13,708 bases of DNA from Nitrospira sp. (GCA_016873595.1 VGWZ01000028.1:1-13708), one strand, 5' to 3'. Counted from the stretch's first letter, positions 6,229-13,466 are shown. Numbers and translations: made by a program. The notes: a model not told the origin generated them from the sequence alone.

Positions 6229-7467
6229 TCAAGAATAAATACCTTCGAGGATATTCCTCAGTTCATCTACTTCAGGGATACCCAGCCTTTCAACATTCTC
6301 GGTGGTATCAAGGGATATGCCTTTATCTTTTGCGTGCTTTTCAATCTCTTCTATCTTCTTCTTTATCTTCTCCCACACATTCTCCTGAATTACTTCGTTA
6401 CCGATATATACTGCACTGCTTATACCCATCAATACGACCAGGCTATCGGGGATTTGTGGAAATGAATATTTCTTGGCAATCTCCACCACAACTATATACG
6501 CAGTAAGAAGGGTAAATACAAGCATCTGGAATTTGTAGATATTTGGATGGCCCCCAGTTGATATGATATCCCTTAGTTTCGGTATCCTTTTCTTTTCCAC
6601 AAGATTCAGATATTTAGGAGGCACTTCGTATAATTTAGATACCGCATTTATCTTTGCTCCTATTGCTGTGCCTCCACCAATGCCAAGGAGCATCAAAACC
6701 TGTGATGTAATATCAAGAAAGCTTCCCGTGAGCCAATACACATAAACAAGGCCAAAAATTGTTACATATGTCCATATAAGTATTTGGGTAAGGGAAATGC
6801 TGTATGTACCTATCGGGGTTATTGCAAAATTCAGTGGATAGAGAAAGAATCTCTTCAGCCTGGGTATTTTCTCCCATTCCTCCTTACTTATGTCTTTAAA
6901 ACCACGTTGTTTTTTAAAGGGTTCGGGCTTAAGCCATGATATAATGAGAAAAGACAATATTACAACGACAACCCCCCATATATATGCCCATTTTACACTC
7001 GGGATCATTATAGTAAATGGGAAAATGTCTACCCTTCCATCTGCGTTTTCATATCTCATCTCAATGTAACTCATATAAGTTGAGAGCATCCCTCTCCATT
7101 GAGACTGAGTCTTAATATCCTCAATATCCCTGAATTCAGGCAAAGCAGCTTCAATAAATAACCTGTCTTTTTCCTGTTCTAGATAAGTGTTTTTTATAGC
7201 AATTCTTTTTTCACTTCTATATTTTTCAATCTTGTATATCAGGCTTAGTGACACCTTATCTTTTTCCTTGTTGAAAATTTCTTTGTCCACTTCTATCTTG
7301 AAGGTGGTTCCGGGGACAATTCTGGTTTTTTTCAACTTAAAGGGGTTTAGAGGGAGCGATCCTGAAGGTTCGCCAGATTTCTGTTTATTAGGTATTTCTT
7401 CCGCATGACTTAATGGCTGACAAGTTAAAAAACATAAAAGAAAGAAAAGCAAAAGTATTTTTTTCAT
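6229..7467 (-). CDS. Exported multi-spanning membrane protein of unknown function (412 aa)
   Basis: The product starts with a signal peptide (KKILLLFFLLCFLTC, likely cleavage after SHA, residue 22). An extracytoplasmic domain of about 130 residues follows. Membrane segments lie near 159-178, 225-246, 255-272, 311-330 and 340-356, and the protein ends in a charged, coiled-coil-prone tail (362-382). Two similar segments, VLMLLGIGGGTAIGAKIN and VVLMGISSAVYIGNEVI, and the pair SLTQILIWTY / YKFQMLVFTLL suggest an internal duplication of a two-helix unit. This duplicated GIS/GIG pattern recurs in widespread uncharacterised bacterial membrane proteins; that is recollection, not a search. The start has a good ribosome binding site (AAGGAGG, 7 nt upstream). 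It is the last gene of a four-gene cassette with the lipoprotein and cell-wall protein, which suggests an envelope role. Confidence 0.75.
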   Translation of the reverse strand: MKKILLLFFLLCFLTCQPLSHAEEIPNKQKSGEPSGSLPLNPFKLKKTRIVPGTTFKIEVDKEIFNKEKDKVSLSLIYKIEKYRSEKRIAIKNTYLEQEKDRLFIEAALPEFRDIEDIKTQSQWRGMLSTYMSYIEMRYENADGRVDIFPFTIMIPSVKWAYIWGVVVVILSFLIISWLKPEPFKKQRGFKDISKEEWEKIPRLKRFFLYPLNFAITPIGTYSISLTQILIWTYVTIFGLVYVYWLTGSFLDITSQVLMLLGIGGGTAIGAKINAVSKLYEVPPKYLNLVEKKRIPKLRDIISTGGHPNIYKFQMLVFTLLTAYIVVVEIAKKYSFPQIPDSLVVLMGISSAVYIGNEVIQENVWEKIKKKIEEIEKHAKDKGISLDTTENVERLGIPEVDELRNILEGIYS

Positions 7468-7509
7468 AGGGGCCCTCCTTTAATATAACGAATTTTACTT
7501 ACAGATTGT

Positions 7510-7707
7510 TTAACCTTCAGCCAGCACCACGTATAGGGGATTACCATCCTGGTCATGTTTTGCGATACATGGATCCACAGTGCAATCATTCACTGTTATT
7601 CCCCTTACAGTCTTAATCTCGACTTTTCTGCCTGTCTTTCTGTATGTCTCTGCCCTTATTTCTGCTTTATCTTTATCAGAAAAGATATCAATTACGATAT
7701 AAGCCAT
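7510..7707 (-). CDS. Small hypothetical protein (65 aa)
   Basis: The start is placed at ATG 7707 (MAYIVIDIF) because GGAGG lies 5 nt before it. An in-frame ATG at 7719 would add four residues without a ribosome binding site. The sequence alternates beta-strand-like and charged helical stretches (IVIDIFSDKDKAEIRAETYR, then KVEIKTVRGITV). It contains two cysteines nine residues or fewer apart (DCTVDPC) and ends PLYVVLAEG. It is soluble, with no signal peptide. It lies 14 nt after the lipoprotein gene and 42 nt before the membrane protein gene, so it is cotranscribed with them. No family is recognised. Confidence 0.62.
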   Translation of the reverse strand: MAYIVIDIFSDKDKAEIRAETYRKTGRKVEIKTVRGITVNDCTVDPCIAKHDQDGNPLYVVLAEG

Positions 7708-7721
7708 CTTACCCTCCATGA

Positions 7722-8450
7722 TTATCTTTTAATATTTTTTGCTAATGCATCAACATTGGCTATATACCTTTCTTTAAGTGCTTTTTTAAATTCCTCAATA
7801 TCCCGCCCATAGAATTTCTTAAATGCTTCTTCAAGCCCTGTATTTTCAGTAAGTTCTCTGAGCCTTTTTTCATTAACCTTTCCGTCTTCCTGAACATATG
7901 AAATGATGAGGTCAATTTTTTGTTCCCATGTCTCCAGTTGTTTTTTCACCTCAAGCATCCTGGTTTCTGCCTCTATTTTTAACCGCTGGGAATCCTTCAG
8001 TTCTGCCTCTGCCATTTTGACTGCCGCATCTATCACCTTATCATAGAGTTCTTTTACCTTCTCGGGTCCAAATTGAAAATTAAGAGACAATTCACAGAGC
8101 CTGTAAAGGGACTCCCTTAAAAACATGATCGTCTGGCTCCTTTTGGCAAGCTGGACAACTTGGTGTTCTATTCCCACCTCTGCGCCGACTTTAACCTTTT
8201 CTACCTCCACATCTGCTTTAAATTTGTCTATTATCTGCAATGCAACATCTGGAGATGGTTCAGCACAAATGGCAATATTTCCCACCTCATGTTTGGGAAT
8301 CAGTATCGCTCCTCTTCTCTCAGCAGTATAATCAAACCAGTAAGTGCTTCCTTTCTCAAGTATGTGTTTCCTCGCAGGACTTGTAAAATGCGCACATCCA
8401 GAGACTAAAACCAGAAGCATAAATAATCCTAAAAACCAAAATTTTTTCAT
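7722..8450 (-). CDS. Predicted outer-envelope lipoprotein (242 aa)
   Basis: The start is taken at ATG 8450, giving MKKFWFLGLF, a hydrophobic core and the lipobox LVSGC (lipidated cysteine at residue 19). A TTG six codons upstream is less likely. The mature part contains RRGAILIPKH, CAEPSPDVALQII, then VVQLAKRSQTIMFLRESLYRLCELSLN. This combination (AEPxPDVAL followed by Q-x-R-x-x-x-MFLRExLYRLCE) recurs in uncharacterised bacterial lipoproteins as I remember the family. A long charged coiled-coil-like helix follows (about 128-175, AEAELKDSQRLKIEAETRML). It is the second gene of the four-gene cassette, after the cell-wall binding protein. The function is unknown; a scaffold between outer membrane and peptidoglycan is a reasonable guess. 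Confidence 0.74.
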   Translation of the reverse strand: MKKFWFLGLFMLLVLVSGCAHFTSPARKHILEKGSTYWFDYTAERRGAILIPKHEVGNIAICAEPSPDVALQIIDKFKADVEVEKVKVGAEVGIEHQVVQLAKRSQTIMFLRESLYRLCELSLNFQFGPEKVKELYDKVIDAAVKMAEAELKDSQRLKIEAETRMLEVKKQLETWEQKIDLIISYVQEDGKVNEKRLRELTENTGLEEAFKKFYGRDIEEFKKALKERYIANVDALAKNIKR

Positions 8451-8483
8451 CTCTCTGTCCACCTCCAATAAATAATATCTCTC

Positions 8484-9449
8484 TTATGTGTTTATCATTT
8501 CAAGCCTTATCCCGAACTGCCCATCAAGGTCATAGTTAATACCATGAACAATACTTCCTCCATTGGCACAGCATAGTTTCCTCGCCCTCACATCCTCAAC
8601 CCACCGTGGATTTGCTGCCTCTGCCCGGCGGTTTGCCACGATCCTCATCTTATATACCTCTATTTCTTCTTCTGACAAATCTGCAGGCAGATTCTTAAAA
8701 TCATTGAGTATCCTGGTTTTGACCAGACTGCTGATGCTTCCATTCTGAACCTTTATGTCAAACATCAGCGCCACTGCACGCTCGGACCACAAGCCATATT
8801 CTGAACAGAGCTTCAGGGCTGACTTATAGAGGCCATTTGCATATTTGAGCTGAAGACCCTGAAACTCCTCTGTCCTGCCGAGGGATTTGAACATTCCCCT
8901 CCATGGTTCATAGATATAATGTTTCACAGGATGTTGAATTGACCTGACAAAGGACATGATTTCCTCTTTATCGGAGGTTAATGCCTCCAACAGTATCCCA
9001 TAACTTTCATGGAAGATGGACTGCATTACATCTGAATGTCTATTAATCATGTCTTTCAGAAGAGGCTGGAGGGAATCCTGTCCAAAATTCCATTGAAGCA
9101 CCCCAAAACTCATGCCCTGACCGTCGAAATCTCCGCTTAATCCTGCAAAGCATTCAGGTATGCCCTTTCCGGTCTCAAAGGAGCCTGTCAGGGCAAGGCA
9201 TTTGTAATCCATAGGCTTTGCAATAATGGATGGTTCAGCTATCTCTTCATCAAACAATGCCTTCCATGTTATTGGCCCAACCTGTCCGTCAACTTTGAGT
9301 CCTCTGCCTTTCTGAAATGCCTTAACAGCAACCTCTGTTCCGCCTCCGAAGATTCCGTCAATTGGTCCCCTGTAATGGCCTAATGCCTTAAGCCTCTCCT
9401 GAATCTTTATTGCCTCGCTATCCTTTGAACCGATCTTAAAGACAGCCAT
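8484..9449 (-). CDS. Peptidoglycan-binding protein with lysozyme/chitosanase-fold domain
   Basis: The start is set at ATG 9449 (321 aa), with GGAG nine bases upstream; a TTG two codons earlier is possible. Residues about 6-66 form a PG_binding_1 domain (AIKIQERLKALGHYRGPIDG, then FQKGRGLKVDGQVGPITWKAL). The remainder resembles the GH46-like lysozyme superfamily. LTGSFETGKG carries a candidate catalytic Glu (about 92), and GDFDGQGMSFGVLQWNFG carries the family's D-x-DG-x-G-x-x-x-G pattern with Asp at about 107 or 109. The end, RKLCCANGGSIVHGINYDLD, is typical of the same proteins. There is no signal peptide, so it may act in the cytoplasm, be released by lysis, or use another export route. It heads the four-gene cassette. 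Endolysin-like activity is inferred. Confidence 0.74.
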   Translation of the reverse strand: MAVFKIGSKDSEAIKIQERLKALGHYRGPIDGIFGGGTEVAVKAFQKGRGLKVDGQVGPITWKALFDEEIAEPSIIAKPMDYKCLALTGSFETGKGIPECFAGLSGDFDGQGMSFGVLQWNFGQDSLQPLLKDMINRHSDVMQSIFHESYGILLEALTSDKEEIMSFVRSIQHPVKHYIYEPWRGMFKSLGRTEEFQGLQLKYANGLYKSALKLCSEYGLWSERAVALMFDIKVQNGSISSLVKTRILNDFKNLPADLSEEEIEVYKMRIVANRRAEAANPRWVEDVRARKLCCANGGSIVHGINYDLDGQFGIRLEMINT

Positions 9450-9540
9450 TTTCAATATCTCCGTTTATAGCTAATGTAGTTTCCATATGTATCTTTACCG
9501 CCACTGATTTCAAAAATTATAATCGTCTCATTTTCGAGTC

Positions 9541-10167
9541 TTATTTTAAGTTTGAAAAATACCTTTCCCCTGTCTCTTTTATTTTCCTAAATATTCTGCT
9601 GTTTGTGGAATGCCTTTTTAGCGTATCCAGATTATTCAAAAAATGTTCCTTGGCTTCTCTATTTTGGAGAGGATTTTTTGGTGCTTCTTTAACTTTCTCG
9701 AATTTTCCATCTGGTAAAGCAAGAATAACTCCAATTGGAAGTAAATTAAAAATCTTTTTCTCGTGTTCAGGAAACTCTATTTTATTCCTCGCATATACTA
9801 CATAAACGAAATCAAAGACGCCTCCACCAAATTTAAATTGATTATTCTCATACACAAAAGGCAAGTTAAGGTACGCTATTGCTTGTCCGATTCCATCATA
9901 AAAAGCAGGAAATTCTTCTGTGCCTTTTCTCAATCTTGCCCCTTTCAGTTCGTAGCCAGTGATTGTATTGTTTTTCATAACCTCTATTAAGTCCACTTCG
10001 GGAGAACACCAATAACTCCAGATTCTATTAGTTTTTATATCAATGTTATGGGAAATTTTAAAAAATATCCTACTTTCGTTAGGGATGCAATTCCTATATA
10101 AACAATAACTCAATACGTCTTCACTAAATATAATTTTTCTTACTTTTTGTTGCTGAGGGTTCAGCAT
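9541..10167 (-). CDS. PD-(D/E)XK nuclease-like protein (208 aa)
   Basis: The central region has the spacing expected of a RecB/Cas4-type nuclease core: PEVDLIEV (Asp 59), then TGYELKGAR (Glu 73-x-Lys 75) and GIGQAIAYL (Gln 95-xxx-Tyr 99, the QxxxY motif). These would bind metal and cut DNA or RNA. The rest (FDFVYVVYAR, LPIGVILALPDGKFEKVKEA) continues an alpha/beta fold, and the C-terminus is basic. The ATG at 10167 overlaps the stop of a 39-codon upstream ORF (ATGCTGA), so translation may be coupled. No methyltransferase or helicase partner is adjacent. This makes a solitary defence or mobile-element nuclease more likely than a full restriction system. Nuclease activity is inferred from motifs only. 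Confidence 0.6.
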   Translation of the reverse strand: MLNPQQQKVRKIIFSEDVLSYCLYRNCIPNESRIFFKISHNIDIKTNRIWSYWCSPEVDLIEVMKNNTITGYELKGARLRKGTEEFPAFYDGIGQAIAYLNLPFVYENNQFKFGGGVFDFVYVVYARNKIEFPEHEKKIFNLLPIGVILALPDGKFEKVKEAPKNPLQNREAKEHFLNNLDTLKRHSTNSRIFRKIKETGERYFSNLK

Positions 10168-10280
10168 GCTAAATAAAAATCTCTTCTAAATATAATTTCT
10201 CCTGATCGCGAAACTTTAGTATCAATTATGCCATCTTTATCTCTCCAAAAACTTATAAACTCAGCAACCCATAAACTCAT
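10161..10280 (-). CDS. Small ORF overlapping the nuclease-like gene (39 aa)
   Basis: ATG 10280 lies 2 nt after the stop of the livH remnant and has GGGAG six nt upstream, supplied by the last livH codons. The peptide begins MSLWVAEFISFWRDKDG and ends FRRDFYLAC. Its stop overlaps the start of the 208-aa gene. Either it is a short leader peptide that couples translation, or it is the N-terminus of a longer protein separated from the downstream frame by a frameshift. The first dozen codons are built on a repeated GAGTTTAT unit. No family is recognised. Confidence 0.4.
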   Translation of the reverse strand: MSLWVAEFISFWRDKDGIIDTKVSRSGEIIFRRDFYLAC

Positions 10281-10289
10281 AATTAACTC
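10252..10289. repeat. Degenerate ATAAACTCA-type repeat at livH remnant junction
   Basis: On the plus strand, TATAAACTCAGCAACC is followed by CATAAACTCATAATTAACTC, a short imperfect repeat similar in style to those inside livH and livM. It begins exactly where similarity to livH ends. Confidence 0.35.
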
Positions 10290-10402
10290 CCATGGGCGAA
10301 GTGGAAGAATTTGACCGTGTAGTAGATAACCATGAAGCCTAAAGCGATTAGGGCGTAGATACTGCCAGCAATTATTCCATTTAATATCAGATGCCGAATC
10401 AA
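10283..10402 (-). pseudogene. livH 5' remnant (39 codons)
   Basis: From TTG 10402 the frame reads LIRHLILNGIIAGSIYALIA, continues LGFMVIYYTVKFFHFAHG, and then hits a serine and TAA at 10283. This is the first 38 residues of LivH, nearly identical in protein to the intact copy at 2524-3429. At DNA level it is only about three-quarters identical by eye. It therefore comes from a diverged paralogue, not a recent duplication. A strong ribosome binding site (GGGAGG) precedes it, which the intact gene lacks. It may still be translated as a short membrane peptide, but it cannot work as a permease. It lies 34 nt after the radical SAM stop. Confidence 0.85.
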
Positions 10403-10436
10403 ATTTTCCTCCCGATGTTATTGTCGAAACTCTACA

Positions 10437-12395
10437 CTATCTTCTCAATTGTGCAATGACAAATCCGTCATATTCAGGTCTCTTGAATCTAAACAAAGAT
10501 GGGGATTTTTCATTGAATTCACGACTATCCGATATATCATGCTCATCCCAAACTATAAGATACTCGTTTCTGTAAAGAAAATTCGTAAGTTTAACAAACT
10601 GCATTAAAGATAAGTTATTGCATTTTAAGAACACAGAGTTCAACGGACTTCCATTTTCAAAGGCTTCAAATAAATGGATTAATTCGCGAGATAATTCCAA
10701 TACTCCTCCTGTAGCGTAATTCGTGATAATAATATTACCCATATCGCTAAACCTGACTACAGCGCCAGGACTCCATGCTCCGTAAAAGTTATGAAGCATA
10801 GAAGGCTCAATCCTTGTAATTGGAGGCCAAAAATAGCCACTGTCGAAAAGATCCTTAAAACACAACTGATGGGTTTTGTTTTGTGGAGTAATAAGTTCGG
10901 CGCTTAATTCATTTTTAAAATACGTGATCATCTTATGTCGCCACTTCCGTTTCAGTTCAGGAGATAAACCCTCATCTTCCACAAAATCATATTGCTCGTC
11001 AAGGTCACCACGCAAGAGAGCGACAACCTTAATCCCGTGTTTCTTTAGAGCCTGCATTATTGGAGTGTCTTCCCGCAACTCAAAGACAGCAATAGCATAG
11101 CTGGAAAAGGGTGTGTCTATTATCACAGAATTATCCTTGATAAAGGTAAATGTTCTCTGTGCTTCTTCTTCTGTTTCCGTGGGAAACCCTACCATAAAAT
11201 CAAGCCGAACAGCAATATTGGCATCTTTGCATGATTCTAATATAGAAGAGTAAAAATCGACATTGGCGCCCTTCTTCATCAACTTCAGAATTCTCTGTGA
11301 TGTAGATTCAAACCCAAACATGAGGAGGCGAGCTCCACCTTCATAAAGTTTCTTTGTGAAGTTTTTGTCTGTAAAGCTTGGTTCAGCTCTAACAAAGGTA
11401 GACCATTTGACATGTATCTTCTTTTCCTTAAGAAGATTTACTAAATCAGATAGTTGATCAACGGTAAGATATTCATCGGAGAAGCTAATATACTCTACCC
11501 CGTACTTTTCTATCAACATGGAAATATCTTCTACGACATCGTTTAAGTTAGATGCTCTATATTTAGAGTAGGTTAAGTGATGCGAACAAAATGTGCATAA
11601 TCCCCATCTACATCCATGAGCAACGAGATATGGTAAAACTAATCGAGGTGAAAGATATCTGTCCATATGAAAATCGCTAAAATCAGGAGTAACGTGACCT
11701 GCCCAACATTCTTGAATTCCAAGAATTTCAGGCAGGACTTTATAAGCCTCGCCTGGAGCAATTACGTCAATAATTTCACTAAGCCATGGTAGAGTGACAA
11801 GCCTTTTATAAAAACGTGAAACAAAAGGGCCTCCAAACACAATCTTAGACTGAGGGCGCCTCTTCTTAATTTCTTGGGCAAAGGTCAAGGCTGCTCCAAG
11901 CTGGTCCAGAACGACAAGGGAAAATAAGTAATATTGAATATTCCGAGAACCCAGTATTTCACTTTGCGCATACTCAAAGTATTCCCTAAAAATATTATTA
12001 GAACTCTGGAGGTAGTTTCGCAGGTCTTCAGAGGAATACTTGTTTCCTATGGTGAGAGAAGTCAGGCTGATTTTCACTCCGTCGGGGCTTACAGCTTTCA
12101 AGTATTCGTCAACAACATTTACTGCCCATCTATATTTCCATAAGTTTTGTGGGATGGTCATCAATACCCTAACGGCATTGCCTATATTGGAATAAAGGTA
12201 TTCTTCGAGTGAGGAATGAAGGGAACGTTTTTTCTTCCATTGGGTGAAAAGCCACCAATAGAAATCCATATTTGCATCAAAGCATTTGCTTTCAATGTCA
12301 TAAATCTTTAAAAAACCCTTTAGGTAAGGTACTGACAAATAAGGTTGAAATGGTTCAAATTGAGGAGGAAAAATGATTTGTGCTATGGTTTTCAT
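10437..12395 (-). CDS. B12-binding-type radical SAM protein with C-terminal PqqD/RRE-like domain
   Basis: This 652-aa enzyme would use a [4Fe-4S] cluster and S-adenosylmethionine for radical chemistry. The N-terminus (FPPQFEPFQPYLSVPYLKGF, with ANMDF at 41-45) and VFGGPFVSRF near 187 fit the cobalamin-binding Rossmann domain of the B12 radical SAM class. The cluster motif is GCRWGLCTFC, with Cys 262, 267 and 270 (C-x4-C-x2-C, one residue longer than the standard spacing). Further core motifs are FSDEYL (305-310), MFGFES (359-364) and MVGFPTET (401-408). Residues 542-617 (GAVVRFSDMGNIIITNYATG, then VLELSRELIHLFEAF and a last helix) resemble a PqqD/RRE peptide-binding fold. Its ATG overlaps the upstream gene's TGA (ATGA). 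A peptide or lipid modification role is inferred; the substrate is unknown. Confidence 0.78.
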   Translation of the reverse strand: MKTIAQIIFPPQFEPFQPYLSVPYLKGFLKIYDIESKCFDANMDFYWWLFTQWKKKRSLHSSLEEYLYSNIGNAVRVLMTIPQNLWKYRWAVNVVDEYLKAVSPDGVKISLTSLTIGNKYSSEDLRNYLQSSNNIFREYFEYAQSEILGSRNIQYYLFSLVVLDQLGAALTFAQEIKKRRPQSKIVFGGPFVSRFYKRLVTLPWLSEIIDVIAPGEAYKVLPEILGIQECWAGHVTPDFSDFHMDRYLSPRLVLPYLVAHGCRWGLCTFCSHHLTYSKYRASNLNDVVEDISMLIEKYGVEYISFSDEYLTVDQLSDLVNLLKEKKIHVKWSTFVRAEPSFTDKNFTKKLYEGGARLLMFGFESTSQRILKLMKKGANVDFYSSILESCKDANIAVRLDFMVGFPTETEEEAQRTFTFIKDNSVIIDTPFSSYAIAVFELREDTPIMQALKKHGIKVVALLRGDLDEQYDFVEDEGLSPELKRKWRHKMITYFKNELSAELITPQNKTHQLCFKDLFDSGYFWPPITRIEPSMLHNFYGAWSPGAVVRFSDMGNIIITNYATGGVLELSRELIHLFEAFENGSPLNSVFLKCNNLSLMQFVKLTNFLYRNEYLIVWDEHDISDSREFNEKSPSLFRFKRPEYDGFVIAQLRR

Positions 12396-13315
12396 ATATC
12401 ATCTCGTTTTTCAGATAACTGTTTCAGGCATTGGATATTTTTCTTTAACGAGGAAAATTTCGGGACTTGTTCTAGTATAAATACACCAATTGGATAAATT
12501 TTATGGTAAAAACTTCCTGCTTTTGTAACACCAATAACCTTTGATAGAATTGATTTTAACCCATTTTCCCATTTATCTTGTTCTGACTGGCAAGTATATA
12601 AAACAAATCCGTCAGTAAATCCACTTGTTAACCCATAGCATACAACCCGGAGGCCTGTAATTTGTTCAACATCTTTAAAAAGTATTTCGAGATTATCCGC
12701 ATCTTCAAGATAGTCGGAAAACACTTGAAACAGGAGTAAGATATTTCTGCCCTTTTTATTGATTAAGTTATTATCAATTTTAATATTCCCGAAGATCTCA
12801 ATACTCTCAGGTTGAATTTCCGATATTAATGAATTATTTATCTTTTCTTTTGATAGGAGACTTCTCGTCTTTTTTCGGTGTTCAAAGTCTGGAAACGTGG
12901 TAAAAGCCAATAAAGGAATTACAAATTCTTTATCGACAACAGGACTTTTGTAAGTAATCTCTTTAATCCTTCTTTTTTCAGCATTAATATTTAATTGCTT
13001 AACTTGACCATCTTTTTGAATATTTCCCTCTCTTTTTTTGGTTGAAAATAAATTTTCTAAAGACTGTAGATAATTCGTCTTATCTATTGTTTTTTCTCTG
13101 TCAATTCTTTCTAATGAAGGGTCCCTAAGGATAAAATAATCTTTTATTTTCCATAGCATATCAATATAAAATTTTAATTTTAAATCTGGATTTTGCAGAG
13201 AGAGTTTTTCTAAAGTATTTGTAGCTATATTATTTAGCTCTTTGCTCAGACTTTCTGGCCCTTTTAATCGAACAGTAATTAGTCTCAAGGCTTGATTGCG
13301 CTTAAATTCAGGCAT
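12392..13315 (-). CDS. Unrecognised partner of the radical SAM protein, probably 5'-truncated (307 aa)
   Basis: No family is recognised. The protein is soluble and lysine-rich. Its middle (about 75-130) is low in complexity and basic (LFSTKKREGNIQKDGQVKQL). More ordered parts are VVDKEFVIPLLAFTTFPDFE, GRNILLLFQVFSDYLEDADN and ITGLRVVCYGLTSGFTDGFV. The stop overlaps the radical SAM start (ATGA), so the two are made together and probably act together. The reading frame stays open for 35 codons upstream of the ATG (13316-13420), including VKEKPYVVWELGQEEEPTL, which looks like genuine protein but has no ATG, GTG or TTG. The likeliest reading is that an insertion sequence removed the true start and that the ATG at 13315 is now used, with AGGAGG 14 nt upstream. 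Confidence 0.65.
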   Translation of the reverse strand: MPEFKRNQALRLITVRLKGPESLSKELNNIATNTLEKLSLQNPDLKLKFYIDMLWKIKDYFILRDPSLERIDREKTIDKTNYLQSLENLFSTKKREGNIQKDGQVKQLNINAEKRRIKEITYKSPVVDKEFVIPLLAFTTFPDFEHRKKTRSLLSKEKINNSLISEIQPESIEIFGNIKIDNNLINKKGRNILLLFQVFSDYLEDADNLEILFKDVEQITGLRVVCYGLTSGFTDGFVLYTCQSEQDKWENGLKSILSKVIGVTKAGSFYHKIYPIGVFILEQVPKFSSLKKNIQCLKQLSEKRDDI

Positions 13316-13420
13316 AAGAGTTGGCTCTTCCTCCTGACCTAGCTCCCAGACAACATAGGGTTTTTCCTTTACCCCTGTTCGACAGTCATAGGTTAACAGA
13401 AATGAAATTTCTATGTAAAA
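13316..13420 (-). pseudogene. Open 5' extension of the partner gene, cut by IS end
   Basis: The frame of the 307-aa protein continues upstream without a stop to TGA at 13423-13421 and has no usable start codon. The last roughly 19 codons (from about 13372 down) read as natural protein, whereas those further up lie in sequence that probably belongs to the insertion-sequence end. The junction is therefore likely near 13370-13385, where an imperfect palindrome CTGTTCGACAG occurs. Confidence 0.45.
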
Positions 13421-13466
13421 TCAAATTGTTAGCGTGAAGACAAAAATTTGGCGTGTTACTATGAAA

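Noticed and set aside
6001..6465. Plus-strand 154-codon ORF overlapping the end of the membrane protein gene
   Set aside because: About half of it is antisense to the clearly coding 412-aa gene, and it has no ribosome binding site. The hydrophobic composition is explained by the opposite strand.
9485..9521. TTGAAA and TATAAT upstream of the cell-wall protein as a promoter
   Set aside because: TTGAAA is followed at proper spacing only by a 3/6 match, and the TATAAT at 9516-9521 has no -35 box.
10415..10430. TGTCGAA at 10420 as a possible partner end of the insertion sequence at 13370-13385
   Set aside because: Only seven bases match in inverted orientation, and the transposase lies outside the interval between them. 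Chance similarity is more likely.
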